From: an uncultured Bacteroidales bacterium
GTDB lineage: Bacteria; Bacteroidota; Bacteroidia; Bacteroidales; Muribaculaceae
Length of the DNA: 64,000 nucleotides
Reading direction: 5' to 3'
Assembly (NCBI GenBank): GCA_902800715.1
Contig: CADCFN010000004.1
Location: 62,001 to 126,000 of the forward strand
Shown here one piece after another: positions 34,951 to 43,493 of this stretch; the stretch's first letter is position 1; every line of letters starts with the position of its first letter. The notes below the pieces were generated by a model. The model worked only from the letters and a program-made list of their open reading frames with translations, was not told the DNA's origin and did not search any database. The position numbers and the translations under genes were made by a program.

Positions 34951-36777
34951 ATGAACAAAACATTCAATTATACCAGGCGTAAGACCGTGAGCGTCCCCGT
35001 GGGTGGTATCGCGATGGGAAGCGACTACCCGGTCAGGGTACAGACGATGACTAACACACCGACCGACGATATTGAGGCGAGCGCGGCTCAGTGCCAGCGT
35101 GTTGCCTACAGTGGCGCTGAATATGTCCGTCTCACCGCTCAGGGCGTGAAACAGGCCGAGAGCATCGGATTGATTTCGCGCGTGTTGCGTTCACATGACT
35201 GCAACATTCCCCTTATTGCCGACATTCATTTCAACCCCAAGGCAGCGTTGGCTGCAGCCAGCGTGTGTGAAGGCGTCCGCATCAACCCCGGCAACTTTGT
35301 CGATCCTGCCCGCACGTTCAAGCAGCTGGATTATACCGATGAGGAATACCAGGCCGAACTGGACCGCATACATGACGAATTGCTGCCCTTTATCGCCGTG
35401 TGCCGTGAACATGGTACTGCTGTGCGTCTGGGCGTGAATCACGGCTCACTCAGCGACCGCATCATGAGCCGCTATGGCAACACGGCTGCGGGTATGGTCG
35501 AGAGCGTGATGGAGTTCCTGCGTGTTTTTGTTGAGGAGCAGTTTATGAATGTCGTCATCTCGATGAAGGCTTCCAATGTCGTGGTCATGGTCGAGGCGGT
35601 TAGGCGCCTTGTTGACGCTATGGACAAGGAGGATATGCATTTCCCGCTGCATCTGGGCGTGACCGAGGCCGGATTTGGCGAGGATGGCCGTGTCAAGAGC
35701 GCCGTAGGCATTGGTGCCCTCATGGCCGAGGGTTTGGGCGACACCATCCGTGTCTCACTCAGCGAGGAACCCGAGGAGGAAGTGCCTGTAGCTAGCAAAC
35801 TGGTGGACTACATGGCTCAGCGCCAGGGACATGAGCCTATCGAAGGCGATTACAGCGAGGGCTATGACTATCTGTGTCCCGAGCGGCGATTGACTGTCGA
35901 GGTGAACAATCGCATCGGCGGCTCCTGCCTGCCGGTGGTCATTGCGGGTTATCGGCCCGACCAGCTCAACGATGCGGAGTTGCAGCCCGATTTTTACTAT
36001 AGCGCCGATGGACTGATTGACGGCATGCATCAGTTTTTAGTACCTTTTAACAGTTGGAAGGGAGAACGCAACGTCTATCCCTTGCTTACACTGGGCGAGT
36101 GGGACCTTTGCCCCTCGGGACCGTTGCGTTTCCTGCAGCTGCCCGCCACCACGCCCGCCAGTAAGCTGGAATTCCTGCGCGGACGCAGCGACACGGTGCT
36201 GGTCATCACTCCCGTGGGTATCAACATCCCCGGTGAACAGCAGGCGTTGACTCATGCGCTCGACAAGGCCGGTATCAACTGCCCCGTCATTTTGCGCAAT
36301 ACTTATACCGATAGTTCCAACGAGTGGCTGCAGGTCAAGGCGGGTGCCGACTTGGGCGCTGTGCTGCTCAACCGTCGTGCCGACGGCATCTGGCTCGAAG
36401 CCCCCAACTGCCACAGTGGCGGCGAGGTGGTGCGCTATGCCTTTGCTATCCTGCAGGCGGCGCGTCAGCGCATCAGCAAGACGGAGTTTATCTCCTGCCC
36501 TGGCTGCGGCAGAACGATGTTTGACTTGCAATCGACCGTGCAACGCGTGCAACAGGCGACAGCCCACCTCACGCATCTCAAAATCGGCGTGATGGGCTGT
36601 ATCGTCAACGGACCCGGCGAGATGGCTGATGCCGATTATGGTTATGTGGGTGCTGCTGCGGGCCACATCAGCCTGTACAAGGGCAAGGAGTGCGTCGAGG
36701 TGAACATTCCTGAAGAGGATGCCATCGATCGCCTGGTCGAACTGATTAAGCAGAACAACGACTGGCGTGAGCCCTAG
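34951..36777 (+). CDS. ispG: 4-hydroxy-3-methylbut-2-enyl diphosphate synthase (IspG, long form)
   Basis: 608 residues, the long IspG form found in Bacteroidota and plants, with an extra domain between the TIM barrel and the iron-sulphur domain. The N-terminal barrel starts RRKTVSVPVGGIAMGSDYPVRVQTMTNTPT; the [4Fe-4S] ligands lie in CPGCGRT (about 516) and MGCIVNGPGE (about 549). It converts methylerythritol cyclodiphosphate to HMBPP in the non-mevalonate isoprenoid pathway. The stop codon overlaps the in-frame GTG of the next ORF; the next real gene starts about 40 bp later. Confidence 0.97.
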   Translation: MNKTFNYTRRKTVSVPVGGIAMGSDYPVRVQTMTNTPTDDIEASAAQCQRVAYSGAEYVRLTAQGVKQAESIGLISRVLRSHDCNIPLIADIHFNPKAALAAASVCEGVRINPGNFVDPARTFKQLDYTDEEYQAELDRIHDELLPFIAVCREHGTAVRLGVNHGSLSDRIMSRYGNTAAGMVESVMEFLRVFVEEQFMNVVISMKASNVVVMVEAVRRLVDAMDKEDMHFPLHLGVTEAGFGEDGRVKSAVGIGALMAEGLGDTIRVSLSEEPEEEVPVASKLVDYMAQRQGHEPIEGDYSEGYDYLCPERRLTVEVNNRIGGSCLPVVIAGYRPDQLNDAELQPDFYYSADGLIDGMHQFLVPFNSWKGERNVYPLLTLGEWDLCPSGPLRFLQLPATTPASKLEFLRGRSDTVLVITPVGINIPGEQQALTHALDKAGINCPVILRNTYTDSSNEWLQVKAGADLGAVLLNRRADGIWLEAPNCHSGGEVVRYAFAILQAARQRISKTEFISCPGCGRTMFDLQSTVQRVQQATAHLTHLKIGVMGCIVNGPGEMADADYGYVGAAAGHISLYKGKECVEVNIPEEDAIDRLVELIKQNNDWREP

Positions 36778-36817
36778 CGTGGAACAGCGCCATTATCCTG
36801 ATAACAAAAGAATGACA

Positions 36818-37819
36818 ATGAAGACTTTACAATATCTTGCCCTCTTGTTGTCGCTCACCATGGCGATGGCCTCGTGCAGTGGTGACAGTTTCAAGATTGA
36901 TGGCAAACTCGCTAATTTCGACAGTGGTATGGTGAGGGTGATTTTCCCCACCGATTCGGGTATGGTCGATGAGTGGGTCAGTGTGGACAAAAAAGGCAAA
37001 TTCTCCTATCGGGGAGTGGTGGCCGACCCCGTCATCGTCAGTCTCCTCGATAGTCGCAGTCACTTGTTGGTGATGCTCGTGGCGTCTAGCGGTGACCATA
37101 TCAAGGTCAAGGGCGATGCTGCCCAGCCCAAAACAATAAAAATCAAGGGCAGCAAGGTGAACGAGGATTGGCAGCTCTTCCGTGACGAGCATGCGGCTTT
37201 TTACACCGATCCCAATCCTAGCCGCCTGGATGCCGCTATCGAAAAATATGTGCGCGAGCATCCTGCCGATTTGCTCTCCACGGTGCTGCTCATGGCGGAT
37301 TACAGCGACTACAGTGACGTTGATAAAATCAATGCAATGCTCAAGGGAATTGATGTCAAGGTTCGGCCTGGGTCGTTGGTCCAGTCGTTTGAGGGCAGGT
37401 CGATGAATGCCCAGACAAGTCGTCTGCCGCGCATCATGGCGCTCAAACTGGTGAAACATGGCGGCGACTTTGAGGACGTCAGCCTGGTTGACCGCATGAC
37501 GCTTATCAGTTTTTGGGCTAATCCGCAAGACAAACGTTCGGCGCTGATTAACAAACTGAATCAAGTGGGAGAGGATATCCGCGTCATCGATGTTCTCACC
37601 GAGAGCGACACCCTGCGTTGGCACCAGACCATTGCTGCTGACCCCAAGGAATGGAAACACTATTGGGCTCCAGGCGGTCCCATGGAACAGGATGTCCAGT
37701 TGCTGGGTATCAAATCTTTGCCGTGGTATGCCGTAACCGACAGCACGGGCCTTGTCACTTATTCGGGACCTAGCCTGGATGCCGCCTTGGGCAAAGTTAC
37801 GGTCAAGCCTGAACAATAA
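36818..37819 (+). CDS. Thioredoxin-fold lipoprotein with DUF4369-like N-terminus
   Basis: 333 residues from the ATG at 36818 (an ATG at 36812 adds two residues). Lipoprotein signal ending MAMASC. The N-terminal beta domain (FKIDGKLANFDSGMVRVIF, KGKFSYRGVVADPVIVSLL, GDHIKVKGDA) matches DUF4369. The C-terminal part (LVDRMTLISFWANPQDKRSALINKL, IDVLTESDTLRWHQTI, LPWYAVTDSTGLVTYSG) follows a thioredoxin/TlpA fold, but the CxxC pair is absent: the position after the SFWA strand reads NPQDK. It is therefore probably not a disulfide reductase. Directly downstream of ispG and upstream of a HExxH protein. Confidence 0.8.
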   Translation: MKTLQYLALLLSLTMAMASCSGDSFKIDGKLANFDSGMVRVIFPTDSGMVDEWVSVDKKGKFSYRGVVADPVIVSLLDSRSHLLVMLVASSGDHIKVKGDAAQPKTIKIKGSKVNEDWQLFRDEHAAFYTDPNPSRLDAAIEKYVREHPADLLSTVLLMADYSDYSDVDKINAMLKGIDVKVRPGSLVQSFEGRSMNAQTSRLPRIMALKLVKHGGDFEDVSLVDRMTLISFWANPQDKRSALINKLNQVGEDIRVIDVLTESDTLRWHQTIAADPKEWKHYWAPGGPMEQDVQLLGIKSLPWYAVTDSTGLVTYSGPSLDAALGKVTVKPEQ

Positions 37820-37840
37820 AATCAAGAAAGGGTAAGGTAT

Positions 37841-38635
37841 ATGAAATCAGATTCTTGGAGACTATCCGTACTGTTGCTTTTTCTTGTGCTTGGCGTCGCC
37901 ACAATGGCTGCGCGGCAGATTGGAAACCGCCATCAAGGCAGTGCTCCTGCGCTTGACGGGAACATCTATGTGTTGACCTGCTATATATCCGAGACGGGAT
38001 GGACTGACACTGAGTATGAGCAGTACAGCGCCATGATTCAGGAGGCTGAGGATTGGCTCGTGGCACAAGCTGCCACCTATGGCAAGGAAGTGTCGTTCCA
38101 GAATGGTGTGTACGGCATTGAAACGCCGTTGCTGTATGACAACATCGTGAGCGGCAATGGGGTGGGGGATGAGCCCGTGGATTTAGTTTCCAAACTGATG
38201 CCCAAAATTGGCTATAAGAATGGGCTGGAATTCGTTGATTGGGTCCACAAGAATACCGACTGCACCGGTTGCCTGGTGTTGATTGCCGCCAATAAGCCCG
38301 GCAGGGGCTATTCGATGGCTTATAAAGATGAGTATGACAGGAAGAAGTACTTCCTGGAGGGTACGATACTTTATACTTCTTACGAGGAAGGGGTGCCAGG
38401 CTGTGCAGCAGGCATCGCCCATGAGTTGTGCCACCTGTTCGGAGCCGAGGACTTGTATGCCACGTTCATACAGACCGCAGAGAACGAGGCGCGCGCACGG
38501 GAACTGTTTCCCGACGATATCATGCTCAGGGTTTCGTACGACATCAGTACCCAGAAGATTGACAAGTTGACAGCCTGGCTGATTGGTCTGACGGATGAAA
38601 TGGAGGACTGGTACATGTCATTTCTGTATGAATAA
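37841..38635 (+). CDS. Exported putative zinc metallopeptidase (HExxH)
   Basis: 264 residues. An N-terminal hydrophobic segment (about 7-24, RLSVLLLFLVLGVATMAA) acts as signal or anchor. The zinc-peptidase motif HELCHLFGAEDLY is at about 194-206, preceded by a small-residue loop PGCAAGIA, and the third ligand could be the Glu or Asp within GAEDLY. No named family was recognised. The gene follows the lipoprotein by 21 bp and precedes comM by 31 bp, all in one direction, but a functional link to ComM or IspG is not apparent. GC-rich like its neighbours. Confidence 0.75.
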   Translation: MKSDSWRLSVLLLFLVLGVATMAARQIGNRHQGSAPALDGNIYVLTCYISETGWTDTEYEQYSAMIQEAEDWLVAQAATYGKEVSFQNGVYGIETPLLYDNIVSGNGVGDEPVDLVSKLMPKIGYKNGLEFVDWVHKNTDCTGCLVLIAANKPGRGYSMAYKDEYDRKKYFLEGTILYTSYEEGVPGCAAGIAHELCHLFGAEDLYATFIQTAENEARARELFPDDIMLRVSYDISTQKIDKLTAWLIGLTDEMEDWYMSFLYE

Positions 38636-38666
38636 CTAAAGTCTAAGGTCTAAAAACATAATAGTT

Positions 38667-40214
38667 ATGTTAGCGAGAACGATAGCAGCAGCCGTGCAAG
38701 GCATCGACGCCATCCGCGTCGAGATTGAGGTGACTGTGGACTGGGGCTCAGGGTTTATGGTTATCGGACTGCCCGACACGGCAGTCAAGGAGAGCGCCGA
38801 GCGCGTGCGTTGTGCCATGCAGCAGACGGGCTTCAATTTCCCGGGCAAGAAGGTGATGATCAATATGTCGCCTGCCGACATCAAGAAGGAAGGCTCGGCC
38901 TATGACCTGCCGCTGGCGGTGGGCATCCTGGCGGGTGACGAGAAAATCAGCACCGACAAGTTGGACCGTTATATGCTCATGGGCGAACTCTCGCTTGACG
39001 GCAGCCTGCGGCCCATCAAGGGCGCCCTGCCCATGGCAATCCTGGCGCGTGAACTGCATCTTGACGGCTTTATCGTTCCGCGTGCCAACGCTATGGAGGC
39101 CGCTGTAGTCAACAACCTCAACATCTATGGCGTGGATAACCTCGTCGAGGTGGTGCAGTTCCTCAACGGCGGCATCTCGCTCACACCCACTGTCGTGGAT
39201 ACCCGTGCCGAATTTGCTAAGGCACAGGGCGTTTTCCCCTATGATTTCGCCGATGTCAAGGGGCAGGAGAACGTGAAACGCGCGTTCGAGGTCGCCTGTG
39301 CCGGAGGGCATAACATCTTGCTGGTGGGCAGCCCAGGCTCTGGTAAGTCAATGATGGCGAAGCGCCTGCCGTCTATCATGCCGCCGCTCACGCTGAGCGA
39401 GGCGCTCGAAACCACCAAAATCCATAGCGTAGCGGGCAAACTGCCCCAAGGTACCACGCTGATGACCGTGCGCCCATTCCGCAGCCCTCATCACACCATA
39501 TCGCCCGTCGCCCTCGTCGGTGGCGGCAGCTTCCCCATGCCCGGCGAAATCAGTCTGGCGCACAATGGCGTCCTATTTCTTGATGAGCTGCCTGAATTTT
39601 CGCGAAATGTCTTGGAGGTGATGCGCCAGCCGTTGGAAGACAGGATTATAAGTATCAGTAGGGCGAAATACAGCACCGAATACCCCGCATCGTTTATGCT
39701 CGTGGCGAGTATGAACCCTTGCCCCTGCGGGTACTATGGGCACCCCAAGAAAAAGTGCGTCTGCAATGAGTACCAGCGCACCCACTATATGAGCAAGATT
39801 TCGGGTCCGCTTCTAGACCGCATCGACCTGCAGATCGAGGTCCAGCCCGTCGATTTTGACCAGATGTCATCTAAAGCCCCAGGCGAGCCCTCTGCCGCCA
39901 TCCGCCAACGCGTCATCGCTGCCAGGATGCTCCAGGAGCGCCGCTTCAAGGATGAACCCGGCATCCACTGCAACGCCCAGATGACCCCCTCCCTGCTACA
40001 CAAATACGCCGAGCCCAACGCCGCCGGCCTGGAAAAGTTGAAGGACGCCATGGAGCGCATGAACATGAGCGCCCGCGCCTACGACCGCATCCTCAAAGTC
40101 GCCCGCACCATCGCCGACCTCGAGGCCTGCGCCGACGTCCTCGACCACCACATCATGGAAGCCATCGCCTACCGCAACCTCGACCGCCCCACCTACCTCG
40201 GCACCTCACTATGA
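38667..40214 (+). CDS. comM: ComM/YifB family Mg-chelatase-like AAA+ ATPase
   Basis: 515 residues, full length. N-terminal domain (MLARTIAAAVQGIDAIRVEIEV, FMVIGLPDTAVKESAERVRCA), AAA+ core with Walker A LLVGSPGSGKS, Walker B LFLDELPEF and MNPCPCGYYGHP, then a C-terminal lid domain (MSARAYDRILKVARTIADL). ComM is a helicase that aids branch migration during natural transformation. Two fragments of another comM copy lie about 5 kb downstream, on the far side of the AT-rich island, so this gene marks the island boundary. The 3' end (40060-40214) is strikingly C-rich in third codon positions compared with the rest. Confidence 0.95.
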   Translation: MLARTIAAAVQGIDAIRVEIEVTVDWGSGFMVIGLPDTAVKESAERVRCAMQQTGFNFPGKKVMINMSPADIKKEGSAYDLPLAVGILAGDEKISTDKLDRYMLMGELSLDGSLRPIKGALPMAILARELHLDGFIVPRANAMEAAVVNNLNIYGVDNLVEVVQFLNGGISLTPTVVDTRAEFAKAQGVFPYDFADVKGQENVKRAFEVACAGGHNILLVGSPGSGKSMMAKRLPSIMPPLTLSEALETTKIHSVAGKLPQGTTLMTVRPFRSPHHTISPVALVGGGSFPMPGEISLAHNGVLFLDELPEFSRNVLEVMRQPLEDRIISISRAKYSTEYPASFMLVASMNPCPCGYYGHPKKKCVCNEYQRTHYMSKISGPLLDRIDLQIEVQPVDFDQMSSKAPGEPSAAIRQRVIAARMLQERRFKDEPGIHCNAQMTPSLLHKYAEPNAAGLEKLKDAMERMNMSARAYDRILKVARTIADLEACADVLDHHIMEAIAYRNLDRPTYLGTSL

Positions 40215-40256
40215 TAAAGCAATATATTCTTGTGAATTTTGGCATGTTAATTCGAT

Positions 40257-40264
40257 TATCTTTG
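40257..40264 (+). promoter_or_regulatory. Orphan -7-like box (TATCTTTG)
   Basis: TATCTTTG on the plus strand just after comM, with no plus-strand gene following it until the comM fragment at 44504. It may be a relic of the locus before the island inserted, or chance. Confidence 0.25.
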
Positions 40265-40304
40265 TTAATTCTGAGTATTTGAATCGTTTTTCTTTAAATT
40301 TCGT

Positions 40305-41336
40305 CTATTCTTTTTTTTTACTATGAATCTCAGAATGTTCTTTTAGAAACTTTGCAACACCAGCATAACCAGGGAACATGGTTGAAGCATTATAACCTAT
40401 TCTTTCTACAAAAGAATAAATTTCATATGCAGCATCTTGTGGGATAGTAATTTGATAAAGGATGGGAACCTCTGTTGCTTTGTTTTCTCTCAAATAAGTA
40501 TCAAGTAAAACATCAAGCGATTTTCTATTTGTAATTTGCTCGGCACAAGCCTTAAAATCAGGCTTTCCTTCTTTTCCTGACATACCAGGATAATCACTTT
40601 CCCAGAATGTGAGCATTCCTTTTTGAGCACATAGATTATCATTATTATGGTATCGAGGTTGTATGATATGGAAGGGGATTTTAGGGTTGAATAAAACCAA
40701 ATCTATATTCAAAGCCCATATTTCCAAATTATGTTTTGGATAAAAATTATTGCCTTTTCTAAATGTCGTGAAAGTCTTGAGTGAGTGAAATTTTTCATTC
40801 GAATCATAATAAACACCTTTAGTTGCAAAATACAAGGCAACATAGATATCATGAGTCCAGTCTAGTAAACGAGTTTTAACACCATAGTGTTGAGCAAGAG
40901 CAGCTAACTCCCAATACTTTTTAGGAATCCATTTCGACTTACATAATATTGTTTCGACATCAACACCTGGACATAATGAATTACGAAGCGATTCTATATG
41001 AGGAATGTATAGGCCGCATGTGTCGCAAACTCTAAAGAAATTTTGGAGCAAATTATATTCTTGTAGGATTTGCGCAAACTCAGTTTGGGCAAATGATTCG
41101 AATACATATATATCGTCAGCAGAATTCAATTGATTAGAATTGGTGGTATCAAGAACTAGGTTTCCTCTTAGAGCAGTTGGAATCAGTTCATACTCATCAG
41201 TTGAATGTCCACGAAATATATAATGTCTATCGAACAAATTATATAACTCTCCCTTATACGAAATGGCTTTTATAAAATCATCTGCATTTTCATAATGGAT
41301 GGCCTTGATATATGGTGAATCTTGTACGTGTAGCAT
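40305..41336 (-). CDS. FRG-domain protein, possible defence/toxin-type factor
   Basis: 343 residues, AT-rich. The FRG domain is seen at HYIFRGHSTDEYELIPTALR (about 37-56) and its second conserved block ELAALAQHYGVKTRLLDWTHDIYVALYFAT (about 142-171, shown here by its key residues QHYG-x3-RLLDWT). FRG proteins are scattered, often on mobile elements, and have been linked to phage defence or toxin-like roles; the biochemical activity is not established. A 56-residue gene lies 36 bp upstream in the same direction. No signal peptide, so cytoplasmic. Confidence 0.88.
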   Translation of the reverse strand: MLHVQDSPYIKAIHYENADDFIKAISYKGELYNLFDRHYIFRGHSTDEYELIPTALRGNLVLDTTNSNQLNSADDIYVFESFAQTEFAQILQEYNLLQNFFRVCDTCGLYIPHIESLRNSLCPGVDVETILCKSKWIPKKYWELAALAQHYGVKTRLLDWTHDIYVALYFATKGVYYDSNEKFHSLKTFTTFRKGNNFYPKHNLEIWALNIDLVLFNPKIPFHIIQPRYHNNDNLCAQKGMLTFWESDYPGMSGKEGKPDFKACAEQITNRKSLDVLLDTYLRENKATEVPILYQITIPQDAAYEIYSFVERIGYNASTMFPGYAGVAKFLKEHSEIHSKKKE

Positions 41337-41372
41337 AGCTCATTATTTATTAAATATATCATTATCATACAA

Positions 41373-41543
41373 TCACTTTTGTGATTTCTGTATTGCTTCT
41401 AGCCATTTTGCAAAATGTGTTACATCATCTATCTGCTGGCAATACTTTTCTGCTACAAAAGGATGAAAAGTAGCTCTTATTGATTGTTTGAGCGCTTGAA
41501 CGAGAAATTCTCTCCTGATATCATTTACGATGTCATTCTCCAT
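41373..41543 (-). CDS. Small 56-residue protein upstream of FRG gene
   Basis: Translating the minus strand from the ATG at 41543 to the TGA at 41373 gives 56 residues starting MENDIVNDIRREFLVQALKQ and ending WLEAIQKSQK. It is predicted to be helical and mildly charged, with no membrane segment. A TACCTTTG -7 box lies 27 bp upstream and the FRG gene follows after 36 bp, so the two are probably co-transcribed. It could be a small regulator or antitoxin-like partner; no family recognised. Confidence 0.6.
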   Translation of the reverse strand: MENDIVNDIRREFLVQALKQSIRATFHPFVAEKYCQQIDDVTHFAKWLEAIQKSQK

Positions 41544-41570
41544 ATTACTGATTTTGAATTTTTACGGAGA

Positions 41571-41578
41571 CAAAGGTA
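41571..41578 (-). promoter_or_regulatory. -7 box (TACCTTTG) for small gene/FRG operon
   Basis: Minus-strand TACCTTTG 28 bp before the ATG at 41543. Confidence 0.55.
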
Positions 41579-41689
41579 TTCATTAAATCTATAAAAAGAC
41601 ATTTATTCTTGTGTTGTTTTATTGACAGTCTATTTACATATTATTGTATCAAAAAATTAATCAATGTGTTGTGCAGCGGCAAATAAAAG

Positions 41690-41722
41690 CGGTTGATCCA
41701 TCTTCGTAGTAAATCAACCGCG
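41690..41722 (-). terminator. Terminator after small secreted protein gene
   Basis: A 9-bp stem GCGGTTGAT / ATCAACCGC; on the minus strand it is followed by CTTTTATTTG. It lies 20 bp after the stop of 41743-42216. Confidence 0.75.
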
Positions 41723-41742
41723 TTATGCCATTATAAATGTGA

Positions 41743-42216
41743 TTATTCAACTATAATCGTTTTTGTAGTGTAGTTTGAATATACAACAATCTGGACACCC
41801 TTTTCATCCTTGTTCACGGGCAAGCCCTGAAGGTTGAATCTAGCCACTTCATATGCTTCAGTATCATCCGCTAAATCTCTTTGGTGCGTTACAATATCGG
41901 GATTATCTGGGTTAGTAGAAGATGTTTTTTTTGAGAGTAGATAGTTAACCGTAGTTATAAAAGAGCTGGCATTTATTGAAGTTGCTGAACTGCTCATAAA
42001 TTCAACTTCATAACCTTCTTGTGCTAGGAGGTTAAGAATGTTACCAACTTTATCAGCAATATAACTACTCATACCCTCTGGAATGTCACCAGTAAGATAA
42101 CAATATTGGTTGGTTTGATTACTTAATTGAGTTGCATACAAATTAATATAACTCTTTTGTGCATAAGAACTAGCGCCCGCTACGAGAAGCAATAAAAATA
42201 AGAAAATTTTTTTCAT
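41743..42216 (-). CDS. Small secreted protein with T9SS-type tail, unknown function
   Basis: 157 residues: signal peptide MKKIFLFLLLLVAGASSYAQ, a short mature domain (INLYATQLSNQTNQYCYLTGD, GYEVEFMSSSATSINASSF), and a C-terminal pattern ARFNLQGLPVNKDEKGVQIVVYS then TIIVE, similar in layout to the tail of 31398-32306 and to type IX sorting-like tails. Function not recognised. AT-rich, within the island, with its own terminator. Confidence 0.75.
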   Translation of the reverse strand: MKKIFLFLLLLVAGASSYAQKSYINLYATQLSNQTNQYCYLTGDIPEGMSSYIADKVGNILNLLAQEGYEVEFMSSSATSINASSFITTVNYLLSKKTSSTNPDNPDIVTHQRDLADDTEAYEVARFNLQGLPVNKDEKGVQIVVYSNYTTKTIIVE

Positions 42217-42316
42217 AAATCTATATCTTTGAAGTTAATAGAAAATTTTAGTTTAATCTGTTGATATTCAGAGGTCATTTCAATAAAAGACGTGGGCTGC
42301 ATTTTATGCCACGCTT

Positions 42317-42447
42317 TGTAGTCTGACAGTCGTGAGAAAATCTTGAACGCAAAAGGGGATAAAAGAGGACAGTTCACGCCGTAGCGCGGAAGCCATCTTG
42401 CGTTCATCTTGCGTTCGTTTGAAAGATTCTCACGTTTTCAGACTACA
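42317..42447. repeat. Possible MITE: 131 bp with terminal inverted repeats
   Basis: The ends are TGTAGTCTGA (42317-42326) and its exact complement TCAGACTACA (42438-42447), and the similarity continues imperfectly inward through GTGAGA, ATCTT and AACGC for about 35 bp. The centre has a doubled GCGTTC. No clear target-site duplication was seen. Confidence 0.5.
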
Positions 42448-42588
42448 AGAATAAGCATAACGCTTCTTGATTCCAAAATGTCATGGATTGACCAGCAATC
42501 CACCCGCAAATATACATGTTATTCTTAAAATTTGCAAGAAATACCTATATCTTTCTATCTCTTGTTCTATTTGGTACTGATAAAAAAC

Positions 42589-42618
42589 GTCCCGTGGCAA
42601 TAATAGGCAGTCACGGGA
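42589..42618 (-). terminator. Terminator of three-gene operon
   Basis: Stem GTCCCGTG / CACGGGAC; on the minus strand it is followed by a six-T run. It lies about 50 bp after the stop at 42666. Confidence 0.85.
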
Positions 42619-42665
42619 CTTTGTATAGGACATATGAATGAAGCTATTAGAAATGAAAGTTAGTG

Positions 42666-43214
42666 TCATTCATTTCGTTTGTAATCACCAGCAAGTTCCT
42701 GAATATAGGCATTAATCTTAATCGCATCAGGTCTATCGACAGGAACACGTCCAGTATAGCTTACAAATCTTGACATCATCTGCATGGTAAATATCCGTTT
42801 CATCTGACCAATGTATTCTAGATTCTGAGATAGATCAATGGACTTCACCAGTTGGAAGTCCACAACCAGCAGACATGCATCAATTATGGGATTGGGATCA
42901 AAGAAAAAATAACGGCATACTTGGGTGTTGTGGATGTACTTTCCAAGGAAATCAACAAACGAGCTCCATCCTTTCTTTGAAAGGGTGTAATCATCAGCAT
43001 TTGCTACGTGGCCCTTATACTCCTTTGACTTTGACAGAGTCTCAGCCGCAGGCAATAAAGCAGCGACAATAAGGTACTCCGCCTTATTGTTTTCTAGGTC
43101 GCAAGCATTAGAGAGCACTATGCTCAAAGGGTTCTGTTCACCTTGTCCCCAATCCACGCCATCGACTATCGCTCCTTGTGTTATTTCTTGATACGGTTCC
43201 TCAATCCACTCCAT
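42666..43214 (-). CDS. Unrecognised protein C of three-gene operon
   Basis: 182 residues, no signal or membrane segment. The N-terminal part reads ITQGAIVDGVDWGQGEQ then LSIVLSNACDLENNKAEYL; a QG-x-I...(S/T)-x2-CDL layout is one I have seen in small accessory proteins of unknown function in defence-like contexts, but I cannot name a family. The C-terminal half is helical (MKRIFTMQMMSRFVSYTGRVP). It is last in a three-gene operon, starting 2 bp after the stop of protein B, and is followed by a good terminator. AT-rich, island-borne. Confidence 0.72.
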   Translation of the reverse strand: MEWIEEPYQEITQGAIVDGVDWGQGEQNPLSIVLSNACDLENNKAEYLIVAALLPAAETLSKSKEYKGHVANADDYTLSKKGWSSFVDFLGKYIHNTQVCRYFFFDPNPIIDACLLVVDFQLVKSIDLSQNLEYIGQMKRIFTMQMMSRFVSYTGRVPVDRPDAIKINAYIQELAGDYKRNE

Positions 43215-43216
43215 GA

Positions 43217-43489
43217 TTAATCAACGATTTCGGCAACTTCACCAAGGCTCTTATTGTTATAGTGTCTGTTGAACCAATCACCTTCACCAATTTTCTTATA
43301 CCTGTTCCTATAACTCTTTTTGCGTCTTTCAATCTTGATTTCGTCTTGGGACAAGAATGTATTCGTGCTGCAAGTAATAACTACCTTAGGGCCACTGGTG
43401 ACTAGTTCTGCTGGGGAATGAACAGCAGTAGCCGTAGATGCTGAAAATGCTGTAAGCAAAGCTACAGTTATCCTAGTTCTTGTGTCCAT
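43217..43489 (-). CDS. Unrecognised protein B (90 residues) of three-gene operon
   Basis: 90 residues. The first part is moderately hydrophobic and Ala/Thr/Ser-rich (TRITVALLTAFSASTATAVHS), which could be a weak signal or a buried helix; the second is very basic (KIERRKKSYRNRYKKIGEGDW) and could bind nucleic acid. It starts 4 bp after the stop of protein A and ends 2 bp before the start of protein C. Function unknown; its size and position between the two larger genes suggest a bridging or small partner subunit. Confidence 0.68.
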   Translation of the reverse strand: MDTRTRITVALLTAFSASTATAVHSPAELVTSGPKVVITCSTNTFLSQDEIKIERRKKSYRNRYKKIGEGDWFNRHYNNKSLGEVAEIVD

Positions 43490-43493
43490 ATCG

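Larger units (their letters stand above)
42217..42665. other. 449-bp intergenic region with MITE-like inverted repeats
   Basis: Contains the inverted-repeat element 42317-42447 and the terminator 42589-42618. Two short minus-strand frames here run through these structures and are not accepted as genes. Confidence 0.6.

Noticed and set aside
42213-42407. Minus-strand frame of 64 codons
   Set aside because: It runs through the possible MITE ends, shows no protein signature and overlaps the start of the secreted-protein gene by 4 bp.
42481-42669. Minus-strand frame of 62 codons
   Set aside because: It contains the terminator hairpin of the three-gene operon and has no recognisable features.
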